DNA of 64,000 nt. Source: Hyaloscypha bicolor E. Lineage: Eukaryota; Ascomycota; Leotiomycetes; Helotiales; Hyaloscyphaceae. The stretch lies in contig NW_020194512.1 of NCBI RefSeq assembly GCF_002865645.1, forward strand, positions 2,087,183-2,151,182, in the 5' to 3' direction. This document shows, one piece after another, positions 44,732-55,885 of the stretch. A model generated the notes under the pieces. It searched no databases, was not told where the DNA came from, and saw nothing but the letters and a program-made list of their open reading frames with translations. The position numbers were made by a program, and so were the translations under genes. Every line of letters starts with the position of its first letter. Position 1 is the stretch's first letter.

Positions 44732-46387
44732 ATGTCTTCGACCGCTCTCCGTTTCCGTACTGCGAGGGCGTACACAAGAAACAGTTCCAAGGTATGCGGG
44801 GAAGCTCCGTTACGTGAATTCGAACTGACTCGTTTTCAGCAATCCATTCTTTTAGCACGAACATTTGCTTCCACAACAAGACGATATGAGATCAATAAGG
44901 TCCTCCCTTCGGCAGCCGAAGCGCTCAAAGATATGAAACCGAATAGCACAGTTCTATGCGGTGGATTTGGCCTATGTGGAGTTCCAGACACCCTGATTGA
45001 TGAAGTGATCAATAAGCCGGAAATCACCGGCATCACAGCTGTCTCGAACAATGCTGGGACGGACACTTCTGGCCTAGGCAAGCTCCTGAAGACGAAGCAA
45101 ATTAAGAAGATGATTGCGAGTTATATTGGAGAGAATAAGACCTTTGAGAAGATGTACCTAACCGGAGAGGTCGAATTGGAGCTCACGCCCCAAGGAACCC
45201 TGGCAGAGCGTTGCGCATCTGGAGGTAAAGGAATACCCGCCTTTTACACACCAGCAGCGTTCGGCACAGTTGTGCAAACGGGAGAACTGCCATTAAAAAA
45301 CAATCCTGATGGGACACCACACCAATACTCATATCCCAAAGATGTCAAGGTTTTCGACGGCAAGCAATACCTTCTAGAGGAGAGCATCAAGGGCGACTAT
45401 GCGTTTGTCAAGGCGTACAAGGCAGACAAGCTTGGGAACTGCCAGTTTCGTCTCACAGCCAACAACTTCAATGGTGCAATGGGCAGGAATGCCAAGATGA
45501 CTATCGTGGAGGCTGAGCATATCGTTGAGCCTGGTGAGATCTCACCAGAAGCTGTTCATTTGCCAGGTATCTATGTCAAACGAGTCATTCAGTCAACCAC
45601 AACCAAGAACATTGAGAAGTATACCTTCGCAAAGGATCCAAATGACCCTGAGGCAAAGGCTGCTCTCGGAAGCGGTGAAACCGCGGCAAAGAGAGAGAAA
45701 ATTGTCAGGCGAGCAGCGAAAGAATTTAAGAACGGCATGTACGCCAACCTCGGTATTGGAATGCCAATGTTAGCTCCTGCATTCGTTGGTCCAGAAGTCG
45801 AGGTACAATTGCAATCCGAAAATGGAATTCTCGGACTTGGTCCGTACCCAGTGAAGGGCAAGGAGGACGCTGATCTCATCAATGCTGGCAAGGAGACCGT
45901 CACATTGAAGCCAGGTGCGGCTGTATTTGGCAGTGAAGAGAGTTTCGGCATGATCAGAAGTGGTCGTGTCAACTTGACTATCTTGGGCGCTATGCAAGTA
46001 AGTGGAAACGGCGACTTGGCAAACTGGATGTTGCCGGGAAAGATAAAGGGGTTCGGTGGGGCTATGGATTTAGTGAGCAATCCTGAGAAGACGAAGGTTG
46101 TTGTTACGATGGAGCATACAGATAAGAAGGGGAACGCGAAGATTGTGAAGCAGTGTGCATTCCCGCTTACTGGGAGGGCTTGTGTATCGATGATTATTAC
46201 GGAATTGGTGAGTCTTGAAAATGTTCTTTTATCAGCTTTTACTAACGTTATACAGGGTGTCTTTGATGTGGACATTGCAACCGGATTGACGTTGGTTGAG
46301 ATTGCTGATGGTGTCACTGTGGAAGAGATCAAGAGCAAGACGGAAGCACCTTTCAAGGTGGCAGATGACCTGAAGCCGATGTTGTAG
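44732..46387 (+). CDS. Succinyl-CoA:3-ketoacid CoA transferase (SCOT), mitochondrial
   Basis: CDS is join 44732..44791, 44840..46207, 46256..46387, 519 residues. The N-terminus is an Arg/Ser-rich presequence (MSSTALRFRTARAYTRNSS). The alpha part has VLCGGFGLCGVPDTLI and SNNAGTDTSGLG; the beta part has GMYANLGIGMPM. The catalytic glutamate is in the SENGILGLGP motif (about residue 347), which forms the glutamyl-CoA intermediate. The enzyme transfers CoA from succinyl-CoA to acetoacetate in ketone body use; fungal relatives may also handle acetate or propionate. Both introns are 48 bp, multiples of three, and have no in-frame stop, so the ORF is open through them. I remove them because donors and acceptors are consensus and the flanking residues then match the family. 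Fused alpha-beta form, normal length. Confidence 0.95.
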   Translation: MSSTALRFRTARAYTRNSSKVCGEAPLREFELTRFQQSILLARTFASTTRRYEINKVLPSAAEALKDMKPNSTVLCGGFGLCGVPDTLIDEVINKPEITGITAVSNNAGTDTSGLGKLLKTKQIKKMIASYIGENKTFEKMYLTGEVELELTPQGTLAERCASGGKGIPAFYTPAAFGTVVQTGELPLKNNPDGTPHQYSYPKDVKVFDGKQYLLEESIKGDYAFVKAYKADKLGNCQFRLTANNFNGAMGRNAKMTIVEAEHIVEPGEISPEAVHLPGIYVKRVIQSTTTKNIEKYTFAKDPNDPEAKAALGSGETAAKREKIVRRAAKEFKNGMYANLGIGMPMLAPAFVGPEVEVQLQSENGILGLGPYPVKGKEDADLINAGKETVTLKPGAAVFGSEESFGMIRSGRVNLTILGAMQVSGNGDLANWMLPGKIKGFGGAMDLVSNPEKTKVVVTMEHTDKKGNAKIVKQCAFPLTGRACVSMIITELVSLENVLLSAFTNVIQGVFDVDIATGLTLVEIADGVTVEEIKSKTEAPFKVADDLKPML

Positions 46388-46702
46388 ATTGTACAAAGTT
46401 GGATTCTCTCGCATTTTGGAGTTACGTAGCATTGGTCTTGGAATGGGAAAATAATTGCCATATTTATGTTGTGTGAACTCTCAGTTTTCTTCATGTTCAT
46501 TTCATTTGTACGTTTGACATCCCGTGAGCAGGAGATCCTGGCGCTTGATAGGATGGAGTCTCCGGAGTCATAAAGATGAACTCGTCAACTAAGCTCGTCA
46601 AGATCCACCAGATCTGCAAATAAATGAACGTACGATTACGAGTACATCCAGACCTCACCCTAAGCCACCCACCCCCTATTCAACATCAATCTCTGAATTC
46701 AT
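46388..46702. other. Convergent 3' region, SCOT and 2EXR gene
   Basis: 315 bp between convergent stop codons; no further feature seen. Confidence 0.4.
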
Positions 46703-47470
46703 TCAAGCCTGCTCCCCACCTTTGGTCAAAATAACACACCTAACCATAACCCCTCTCTCACTCCCCTCCCTTTCCTCACACCACCCCATCTTCCCGGCAC
46801 CCCCTCTGGCCCTCCCCCTCTCCTCCCCCAACTGCTCCCCTGCCCTCTCCGCAACCCACCTCAAATCCACCCTCCAATCGGGCGCCTCTAAAAATCCCAA
46901 CTCCCCCTCAAAAGACCTCCCAAACTCAACCACCAGACACACCTCCTTCAGACTCCTCATCCTCGCCAATAAGCCTATAAAGCCGTTCTCACACAATATA
47001 TTCCAGACGCGGAGGTCGATGGAGAGGGATTGGATGTGGTGGCGCGAAGAGGAGGTTGACAGGTTCCAGAGGAAGTCGTGCAGGTGCGTGGTGAGCAGGG
47101 GGAAGAGCGAGGAGATGTAGAGCGTGTCTGTTGCGTAGCAGATGGGGATGGGCAGGCCTGGGGTTGGGGAGGGGTTTTGGTAGCGGTGTTGGGTGCTGAT
47201 AGGGGAGAGGCGGGGCCTCCAGGGGCAAGAGGGCCCAAGGAAGAGATTGGTGTAGGTTTGGAGGGTGTAGGCGCGGGATTCGGAGCTGGTTGAGAGGAGC
47301 ACGGGGGGTGGGGTGTTGGAGATGTAGCGCTTTAGGGAGGGGGAGTAGGAGATCTTTAGGATTCGGGGTTGGGAGGAGAGGGTTAGGATGTGCTTGTAGA
47401 TCTTGAGACGGAGCTCGGTGGGAAGGAGGGGGAAGAGGGCGAAGGTTATCAGGCTAGTGGTACTCTCCAT
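46703..47470 (-). CDS. 2EXR domain-containing protein
   Basis: Single exon, 255 residues from the ATG at 47470. The N-terminus (MESTTSLITFALFPLLPTELRLKIYKHIL) is the 2EXR signature F..LP.ELR..I, an F-box-like element abundant in filamentous ascomycetes. Further along come PPPVLLSTSSESRAYTLQTY and TNLFLGPS, common in this family (the second half of the repeat, with an E-x-R). The C-terminus is charged (WVAERAGEQLGEERGRARGG). Function is unknown; such proteins form large, fast-changing families and are often lineage specific. Codons are G/C-rich in the third position on the coding strand's 3' half and pyrimidine-rich on the opposite strand, giving open shadow frames. Family call good, role unknown. 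Confidence 0.8.
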   Translation of the reverse strand: MESTTSLITFALFPLLPTELRLKIYKHILTLSSQPRILKISYSPSLKRYISNTPPPVLLSTSSESRAYTLQTYTNLFLGPSCPWRPRLSPISTQHRYQNPSPTPGLPIPICYATDTLYISSLFPLLTTHLHDFLWNLSTSSSRHHIQSLSIDLRVWNILCENGFIGLLARMRSLKEVCLVVEFGRSFEGELGFLEAPDWRVDLRWVAERAGEQLGEERGRARGGAGKMGWCEEREGSERGVMVRCVILTKGGEQA

Positions 47471-48491
47471 GTTGCTACTCGTGGGAAGTATTTCAGGGCC
47501 TTCGACGCAGATTTGGCAGCAGGAGAAGTTAACAAAGAAGAGACGGACCAAAAAGTTTTATAGGAAAGTGAGGTCTCGAGGTATGTGACTTGGAAATATG
47601 ATGTGAAGATTACCGGTAGTCCAAGGTCATTATGAGGCTTTATCGCGCTTGAGGGGGACCGGGCCCGCCTGCTCACTATCACCACGTGCAGCCCGCTGGA
47701 GTTCCTTGCAACTTTGCAATTGTTCTTCGGACACACGTACAATTAACAAGAAGTACAAAGAAAGCTGTACTTACTCCCTAATGTACACCCAGCGTCGGCC
47801 ACAGAAGGCCATCCGAGATCGAACCGCTTCGATCACGTACAACGCACCAATTATCAAAGCAACCAAATCTCCTCGGGCGAGCTCCGTATGATTCCCGATC
47901 CACGAATCACAACATAAATCGAAACTTCGATCGATCGATTGCGAGGTTGCTCCGATGTTTGGCGAGGTGCGATTGGCTCGTCGTTGCAAGTGAACACGAT
48001 TTGAGGAAGGCAGAAAGGGGACTCCCCGTGAGTCGCGACAAAAAAGGTAGGGCCGACAAATAGCCAAATCGAGATCCCGCGATTGTAGACCTGCAACAGA
48101 ATGTTTGGGCATGCAGGGTGCAGTGTAAGCAGCGAGTCGGGTTTGGGAGATGGGTATGGAACGGTTATTTTGGGACAAGCCGTCCCTCCCGGATCGATAC
48201 GCGAGAGCGAGGGTCACGAGGTGGGCTTGGGTAAGGAGGACTTCATGCTGAATGATTTGATGATTCGAGGCTTGGAGCGAGGGATGGTTGGAATGGGTTT
48301 GTGTAACGATAGTAGGTTGTGAAAGCGAAGTGTCTTGTAAACTTGGTATTTAATTCGTCGAAAAGATGAGATTGGAATCCAAGCATAGAATGAAAAGTCT
48401 AAGATGAAAAGTCAGGTATAGGACGAGAGTACAAGGACTCATTCGCTCGGATTTCAACAAACCCCTAAACTAACACCAAGGCAAATTTCGT
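47471..48491. other. Intergenic, 2EXR gene to NmrA-like gene
   Basis: About 1 kb without a supported gene. It includes repeated GATCGAT-type sites (for example CGATCGATCGATTGCG near 47928-47943), likely chance. Confidence 0.4.
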
Positions 48492-49406
48492 CTACTTCTC
48501 ATGAACCTCTTGTTTCTTGAAGCCGCTGCTCTTCTCTAACCACGTTGCAAAATCTTGCAGCTGGGGGTACTCCTGTCGACACTTCTTGATATCAACATTG
48601 TACCCATCTTTCTCAAACCACTTGAACATGGCGCCCATATCTGGCATGGCGATCTTCACAATCGAGCCTACAGCACAAAACGTCGTCGGCATATCAAAGC
48701 CCATGGTCCTCTTAAAAATCACAAGAGCCTCCTCGAAATTCAATTCGTCGCCCGCAATGCCAATACACTTCCCAGAATACTTCTCCGGCTGCAACAGAGC
48801 AACTCCAGCGAAGTGACCAATATCGCTCGCAGCAACAAGTTGAACGGGCTTCTTGCCTACTTGCCTCCACATAGCTTCAAACGCTTTGCCTTCGAAATTG
48901 GGTGACATGTTGTCCATGAAGGTCGTAGGCCGGAGAATCGTCCACGCCATCGACATCCCCTTTGTCTTCTCTTTCAGGTACAATTCAATGCGATACTTGG
49001 TCGCAATGTGGGCGACAGGGGTTGGGTTCGTATCAGAGACCACCTCGCCGCCGCGATCGGCTGATGTGAAGACAAAATGCTTAACACCATGAGCGATGCT
49101 GGCATCGATGAGACCTTCAGCTTGCGCTTCTTCTGAGCCCTTTGGACCGTGGACTGTCACGCAAAAGACGCCGTCGATCTGGGTGTTGGCGTTCTTGAAG
49201 ATTTCTTCGGGCGCTGTTGGGTCTCCTGCAAGGAGAGTGACGCGTGGATCCAGGGCCGCGAGGGCTTTGGCTTTGGACGATGAGGTGTTTCGTGTCAAGG
49301 CCAGGATTTCTATGGATGGAAGCGAGGCAGTAGAGAGGATGGCTGAGACGACTGAGCTGCCTTGAGTACCCGTCGCTCCGACAATGAGAAAGGTTTTGGT
49401 GGCCAT
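48492..49406 (-). CDS. NmrA-like family protein (NAD(P)-binding Rossmann fold)
   Basis: Single exon, 304 residues from ATG at 49406. The N-terminus MATKTFLIVGATGTQGSSVV has the GxxGxxG dinucleotide-binding motif of atypical short-chain dehydrogenases. ILALTRNTSSSKAKAL, GVFCVTVHGPKGSEEAQAEG, HFVFTSADRGG and WTILRPTTFMDNM follow, as in NmrA/HSCARG proteins. NmrA proteins sense NAD(P) redox state and in fungi the prototype represses nitrogen genes through AreA; most paralogues of this kind have unknown partners. The frame is open 52 codons further upstream but only with GTG/TTG, so the ATG before the Rossmann strand was chosen. It stands alone between two long intergenic stretches. Confidence 0.87.
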   Translation of the reverse strand: MATKTFLIVGATGTQGSSVVSAILSTASLPSIEILALTRNTSSSKAKALAALDPRVTLLAGDPTAPEEIFKNANTQIDGVFCVTVHGPKGSEEAQAEGLIDASIAHGVKHFVFTSADRGGEVVSDTNPTPVAHIATKYRIELYLKEKTKGMSMAWTILRPTTFMDNMSPNFEGKAFEAMWRQVGKKPVQLVAASDIGHFAGVALLQPEKYSGKCIGIAGDELNFEEALVIFKRTMGFDMPTTFCAVGSIVKIAMPDMGAMFKWFEKDGYNVDIKKCRQEYPQLQDFATWLEKSSGFKKQEVHEK

Positions 49407-50356
49407 TTTGAACGAATTGGCGGATAAAAGCTTGACACTGATGAGATGCGAACGCAATCTTGAGATTGATGAGATGAAAGCTTTGAGTGGTGTGGAGAAA
49501 GTGGAATGAGATCTCAACTGAGAATGGCGAGTTGACTTAAGTAGATCGCGACCAGGCTTCACTGGAAGGCTTGCGGTGTTTGATTAGCCCATGCCTTACC
49601 CCCTACGGCCGCAGGAGAGATTAAAATGGCTCCAAAGGAAAGAGATCCATCACTCGGCGGATTGTATGAAACGCTGCGGTTGCGGCGTAGCTTTTAAGGA
49701 CGTATCCTGAAGCACGGTAAAAACATTCCCCCGAGACCACGTGACAAAGGGACGTTGTGAGAGAAAAACGGGATGCCATTGGGCAAAGGATTTGATTGGG
49801 TGCGATGGCCCCCTTTCTTGTCAGAATCCAACCAGAACTTTATAACGACGTCGCTCATAGGGGTAGTACTAAAAGAGCCGAGGATTCAAAGTTGTTTTCT
49901 CGACGCTTGTACTTCGTAATGTCAACTGCCTCCCTCCCATACGTATGTGGCAGGTGAACTTGGGGGCGGAGACAGCCACGATTGGGTTGTGCGACCACAC
50001 ATATTTCATTAAATTGGAGAAATATTGAGATGACAATTGCCATGGCTTTGCACACTTCCTGCCCCATCTCAGGTAACATGACGTCCATTATTGTGCGAGT
50101 CAAACAGTAATGCAGCCACATGTCCCTGTTTTTAGCCTCTTTGTTCTCCCAGTTTAAGAAGTGTGGAGTTTTCAATCTACTGGTCTGGATTGGTGGGTTG
50201 CAGCTTGGGCTGAAGGAGGCAGCTTTATGAGTTCATCTTGGAGGCCCAAGTTTGTTCAGCAGAGCTCGATGTCGATGTCAAAGATGCAGAGCCAGCGAGC
50301 GATGGTTGTCACCGCGTTGATTGGTGGACGTTGGCGGTTCAAGTCGTGTTGGCGGG

Positions 50357-50379
50357 GGCCGGGCCAGGCCAGGCCAGGC
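50357..50379 (+). repeat. Short GGCCA tandem repeat
   Basis: GGGCCGGGCCAGGCCAGGCC and a further GGCC unit: four near-identical pentamers in a row. Confidence 0.7.
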
Positions 50380-51175
50380 CACCTCCGTCTGCCCCTGGTC
50401 GAAAAAGTCATCGACGATCAACGACGAGGCTGAATCGGCCGGTTTCTCCAGCCCTGCAAGTGTTCGGAGGACGAGGGACTTGCGGGCATTTCAGTTTAGC
50501 CGCTTCCACAAAAGGAAAAATGTCACCGGCTGATGACATCAGTGGCTCACAGGGCCCAAAGGAATGTCAGGGTCCAACTCCTCCCGTCTCGTCTTATTCG
50601 AAGAAACGCAATCCACGCTGTGCGAGGCTGACGACACTGTCAGGCACTTGGACGCTGCACCCGGTTTGGGCAGGTTCCATCAGATTCCATACTTGTTATG
50701 CGCGAAGGTGGCACAATTGTGAATCTGTCTTGTGACGAGCGAGGGGAGGCAGGGTAACTTCCAAGATGCCTTACGTCAGTGGGCGCCATGTTGGAGTCCG
50801 CGACGGGCTGAGCCTGTCTCCACGCTGGTTGAGCTGGGCATGCCCCGGACACCAACTTGAAAGTCGCATCTCAAGGCAGAGAGAGATAAGTGTACCTACC
50901 GTGTCTCGAGATGAATCACGTGCGGGCGCTCGGGTGGCGAGGGACCTGTTCCGGCTCCGTCGTGCCTGCGACGCCGCCTTATGGTCTCAGATCCCTGGGC
51001 TGTGGATCTCAGGGCCCCACACACCGACGGGCGCGAGTCCGGTCGAGCGATGCAAAAAAAAGCGGCAAGAAGAACTTCTCCTTCAAGCCTAGCAGCCGCG
51101 AACGCAAGACAGAGGCGCTCGAAGCGAGCCCAATCAACGTGCGCGATCCACAGACCCCCGGCAGCAAACGGCCTG

Positions 51176-51190
51176 GATCGATATCATCGA
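51176..51190 (+). promoter_or_regulatory. Candidate light/clock element (GATCG-rich) upstream of frq
   Basis: GATCGATATCATCGA lies about 725 bp upstream of the frq start codon. White-collar complex sites on frq and other light-responsive genes are built of paired GATC/CGAT half-sites; this pair and two more single sites (CTCGATCG at 51385-51392 and the palindrome CTCGATCGAG at 51606-51615) are the best candidates in the leader. The match is loose and the claim is inference. Confidence 0.25.
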
Positions 51191-51913
51191 GCTGAGCTTC
51201 AACATCGCTCCCAACTTCTGTGGAGTGTGGACCAAGAAATTGCGCTTTTTCTCAGGGTCCTGCGCATGCTGCCGCGCCAAGATTGATGGCAGGGCCGGGC
51301 GGCTAGGAGATTGTCGGCCCATTGTACCATGGTAGAAGTCTGCAAATGTGCTCGATGCTTTTCGATTCAGATTTCACCCCAAATCTCGATCGTTGTAGCC
51401 ATGCCACACTACCACTGCCACGGCCACCGCGGCCACTGCAGCATGACCCTCCGACCTGCTCCTCCTCCTCCTCCTCCTCCTGCTCTCCTTCACCTCTTGT
51501 TTTTATACTTCGTCGCTGCGAATCCAGCACTTTTCTGCCTTCACCCCGCTGTCAACTTCCCATTCCAGGGTTCTGCGACTGTAACTTGAGTCTGCGCGAA
51601 CACCCCTCGATCGAGGTCCAGACACCCATGTAGACGTGTTGTGAGCTCCAAGACACACCTGCGCTTTGCCATAACGAACATCTTGTTACAACCAAGTTGA
51701 ATATTTCGACATTTCGACCCGCCGCCTACCAACCTATACACCATTGATCCTGATCAACTTGTTCAAACCACTTCGGGGTATCAGATCTCTGCGATCTATC
51801 CGCATCGAACTCCGCTCTGTTCTCGAAAGCTGGGCAGATTCACAACCTTCGACGATAGGCCTTTGCAATGACTTGGGGAAACCCCCGATACTCGAAATTC
51901 CCACCACGGTGAT

Positions 51914-54900
51914 ATGATGCTCCAGTCGTCGTCATATCCTCGGGGTGCGACGTCCTCATCTCCTCATCCTCGAGGCCGTCCCGCACATCTGTCTGTCAGT
52001 CTGCGCCATGAGGGCCCTGCAGCCGGAAATGCAAGGGCGGGAGTCTCACAGGTTCAGCAGGCAGTGAAAGACAAACACGAGCCCTCCAAAGCTGACCTAG
52101 CCATGCAATCATCAGATGATAGCAACGACTCGGAAGAATCACCCGCGCCGAACCTGCAAAGGTGGTTCGACCGCTCAAACAGACGTCCAGAGACAGGGTT
52201 TCCCCAAACTTTGGAAGACAGTAAGTTGTTGCTTTGCGTGGCCGGCGATCCAAGCCATTAATTGTGTCTGGATAGATGATCCGCCCTTTTTCCTCCCGCG
52301 CTATGGCTCTGGTACCTCGAGTGCAGGCTCCGGATCGGGAGCCAAACGCTACCCCCCGCACCTCAATCCAGGGGGTTTACACGCACCGACCAATGGCAGT
52401 AGTGCGGACGATTATCGAAGCGTGATCGACGATCTTACCATTGAGAACAAAAAGTTGAAGGCCAGGCTACGGAAGTATGAAAAAGCACAAAATATACATT
52501 TAGCGAAAGATCGGCTCTTCGAGGTCAAGATACACTCCCTCTCAGCGCGGAAGCGAAGAGAACTGGAGGATTTGCTTCGAGAATTTGCCTCTAGCATTGA
52601 TAGTTCTACGGAAGGAGCTTCGAGAATGCGCACCAGAGGAACATTGCCCTTTACTTCACTCACTCCTGCAATCAGCTCCCTGCTTAAGCATTCTTCTTCT
52701 TCTTCTACCTCGAATTCACGACCTATCGACTCGGCATATGCGTCCATGTCTAACTCGTGCCCCACTTCTACATCGACCTTAAATCACACGCTGGAAGGGA
52801 GACTCGTTTCACAACAACGCATTGGCAAGGAACAGAATATAAAATCATTCCTGCACAACATTCCCGAGGGATTGTTGCCCAAACACTCTCCCGTTATGAC
52901 GGAGAGGCAAAAGAAGAAACTTGTCGTTCAAAGATTGGAGCAGCTCTTCACAGGTAACAGAGGAGCGAATATTGGGAACAGAAACCAACCGCTCCAGCAA
53001 CAAGAAGTCTCCAAATCTGCAGCCAAGGCAGATCAATCAGCAGACTACGATCCCATGGCCCTAGAAGGTGTCCGGGAGGCACATATCGTGCCCTATAAAA
53101 TGGATGTGAATGGTAGACCGGCAAAACTGTTTGACGATTCTAGCTATGAGAAGCAAGTTCTGGGATCTGGGTCATCTGAAGAATCCTCTCCAAGCCGTTC
53201 CCCAGAACAGAGACCGACGAGGCCATTGGACTTGGATCCTAACCGTGCGCAAAACCCATCGGAGAATGTTGAATACATTCGACATCTCGGCTTATCGACG
53301 CCACAACTAGCTTTTGATGAGTCTGCCGATGCACCTGATGCCGAAGGATGGATATATCTCAACCTTCTCATCAACATGGCCCAGTTGCACATCATAAATG
53401 TCACACCGGATTTCGTTCGAAAAGCTGTCTCAGATGTGAGCGCTAAATTTCAATTATCCCAAGACGGGAAGAAACTGAGATGGAGAGGAGGCTCAAGAGG
53501 GACTCAAATGAGTAGCGACAGTTGTGCTAGCAGTGACCGAAACAGCTCTCCTCATGACAACGACATCTTTGGTGAACATCAGAGAAAAAGGCGCAAGGTT
53601 GGGACGAGCAAGTTTACATCTGTCCCATGCAGCATGAACGAGGTGTCAGGTGACGTTTCTGGTCCATCCGATTCATTTCATTACAAGCCTCTTTTTCATC
53701 ATGCAAGATCGTCTTCAGACGGATTTATATCCTCGGACGAAAGTGAGTCGTTGTTCGGTTATAAGGCCCCAAATGCAAGTGGCATTGGACGAAGCTCGAG
53801 GCCGAGCAAATTAAAGAGTGAGAGATCTGGGCCAAAAGGACGCATTCGAAATGACGAAGGGCCGATCGTTTTCTACAGTGGTACCAACTTCTGCACTGAC
53901 CTTTCGGGCGATCGAGGAGATATCATGACACCACTCCATGTCTCCGGTGTTGGAAAAGATGGCTACAGCAATTATACCCAAACTGCTCTGGGATGTCAAT
54001 CCAAAAGTAAAGCACCGCAAATTTTCCGAACAATCTCAGGCTCCCTGCTCTCCTTCAGGCCATTCCGAGATTATTCAAAGGGCCCAGCCTTTCTCCAAAC
54101 GGAGGAAACTCGACCAAAAACTCCAGAGCTACTTGAAGATGACTCGGGGAACGATATTGACTTTGTGGAGGGCTCAGCAACTAGCTCCTGTCCACCCGCC
54201 CCTTTGCAGGATTTCGAAGCTAGTGGCTTGGGAGGAACTCGACCAGCAGATCATTTTACTATCAGAGTGCAAACTCGACGTACAAGAGCAGCCCACCATC
54301 TTCCAAAGAGGCCCAAGTTCTCCGTACCGGGTGCACGGTTCGGAAACTTAGGGCACAATATTTCCAAGAATTCACTGGACCTCTATCACGACTCTGAACT
54401 CGAGGAGGTTATTTCTGATCGACTGTCTTCTTTATTGAGCTTCTCCCCGACGCCGAATTCGACAGATGCTCCTCTTGTCAAAACCGACCTCATTTCTGCG
54501 CGCTTCGCTCGCCTTGCGCCTTCAGAGTTGCCAGCTCCCGCTGGCTACTTCGGGATGACTTCCAGTTCTGGGGCCGATTCTGATTCCAACACGAGTTGCG
54601 CAGGCATCTCTCATCTTCGGCGGGATAGAACATTTTTGCCGAAATCATTTGCCTCGTACAGCGACATGGACGATGTCATCGATGATTCTTCGGATGAAAT
54701 AGACGAAGATGGCGATAGTGTCGACATGTTGGCGCATGCACGAGAGATCGATCCAAATGGTGTCGCAACCAGAGAGGAGGAATGCGACATGGAGTTAGAT
54801 GAGGCGAGAGGACCTTCGAACGTGCCGGTTCGAAGCTCGGCTGCCACGGTGAACGATGAGACTGGGACATGCTCCTGCTCTAGTGATGATGGCGGTGACG

Positions 54901-54917
54901 ATGATAATGATGATTGA
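51914..54917 (+). CDS. frq: Circadian clock protein FREQUENCY (FRQ)
   Basis: CDS is join 51914..52220, 52276..54917, 982 residues, close to Neurospora FRQ. Family marks: HLSVSLRHEGPAAGNARAG and LQRWFDRSNRRPETGF near the N-terminus, NDPPFFL just after the intron. The coiled coil DDYRSVIDDLTIENKKLKAR at about residues 147-166 mediates FRQ dimerisation. It is followed by KDRLFEVKIHSLSARKRREL. Later segments include EGWIYLNLLINMAQLHIINV, a basic RKRRKVGTSK patch (likely NLS), many SP sites and very acidic C-terminal runs. FRQ with FRH and casein kinase 1 inhibits the white-collar complex in a negative feedback loop; phosphorylation sets period. The 55 bp intron (GTAAGT...GGATAG) lies at codon 103. 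Two ATGs are adjacent at 51914 and 51917. The leader is long and rich in upstream ATGs. Confidence 0.93.
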
Positions 54918-55885
54918 TTTGTTTGTCGGTTATGTGAGCATTGGAATTAGCGTGGCGTTCAGGAGCACATAGGGAAAGAGTCAACTCGAGTACTGTTGCG
55001 CATAGGTCACCCACCCTTTTTTGCATTGCGATCGGCGTTTAAAATTCGATACCCGATCGAACAGCTTGGTCCACCTGTGTGTACAATTGAATTCTGTAAA
55101 TGACTCCAACTTGTTATAACTGATTTTAATTTCCCGTGACCCTGCACTTGTGAAATGGTATCCTGGAATATAATCATATTCAGACTCGGGGAGTCGATAT
55201 CACGAATTTGTGTTTGAAGGGATGTGCGCGCCTGAGGCCGGAGAGAATCAGCTCAAGGAAATGATGTGCTGGTCTGGTTTGGGCGTGCTCCTGATCTCCG
55301 GATTGAATGAGAGCCAGATCACACTGAAGTGGTGAAAGAGCCCAATTTATAGTCCGGTGGTGAATGACAACATGGGATGAGAGTTAAAACAACATAAGAA
55401 AAGGGTGGGTATCAATGTTGAAAATTGGGAGAAAGTTGGGAGATCGCATGGAGAATACAGCGAGAGAGGATTCTGATACTTGTGAATAACCCCTTTTCTG
55501 CGAAGGAAGAGAACTTCCTGCGAGCTTCGTTGCTTCGCAATGCGCGAGTGACGAATGAATGAGAAGAAGGGAGCGAATGGAGGTTCAGGTGAAGTGTGGA
55601 GAAAATATATCTCGTCATCGGTAAATGCGGTGATCCAAACAGGCCAACTGCGCTCAACCCCACCACCGACTTACAGAGGCTCTGGTGTGGCCTTACCTAC
55701 TGTAGCAAACTTGGCCCTGATTAATGCATGCAATGAATGGCCTCTTGTAGGGATTAAACTCTGAACGTGAGCTTTCATTTTGCCGATCTCAATATCTCAC
55801 CCCACCCCCCCAGCGGAAGGACATCTCAAGTGAGCCATATTTCATGGCTCGCACCGCCTATGTTGGGACCATGACAGATCACATA
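54918..55885. other. Intergenic, frq 3' side
   Basis: 3' flank of frq and unassigned DNA up to the MITE. No supported gene. The 89 bp before the element are C-rich (CACCCCACCCCCCC at 55798-55811). Confidence 0.4.

Larger units (their letters stand above)
49407..51913. other. Long interval: NmrA-like promoter and frq upstream region/leader
   Basis: 2.5 kb without a supported protein gene. The right half probably holds the frq promoter and a long leader with several upstream ATGs, for example at 51311, 51322 region and 51402. Notable items are a GGCCA tandem at about 50357-50379, a CTC trinucleotide run at about 51468-51490, and GATCG-containing sites listed separately. ORFs here overlap in several frames and look G/C-driven. 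Confidence 0.45.

Noticed and set aside
45589..46500. 303-codon minus-strand ORF
   Set aside because: Antisense to the SCOT gene, which has strong motifs; no domain in the antisense translation.
47928..47943. GATCGAT cluster as a possible light element
   Set aside because: Isolated, not upstream of a clock or light gene; likely chance.
49407..49562. 52-codon upstream extension of the NmrA-like protein
   Set aside because: Begins at GTG, has no ATG, and the Rossmann fold starts properly at the ATG at 49406.
50161..51286. Several 90-165 codon plus-strand ORFs before frq
   Set aside because: Mutually overlapping in all frames, G/C-driven, no family resemblance; treated as frq upstream region.
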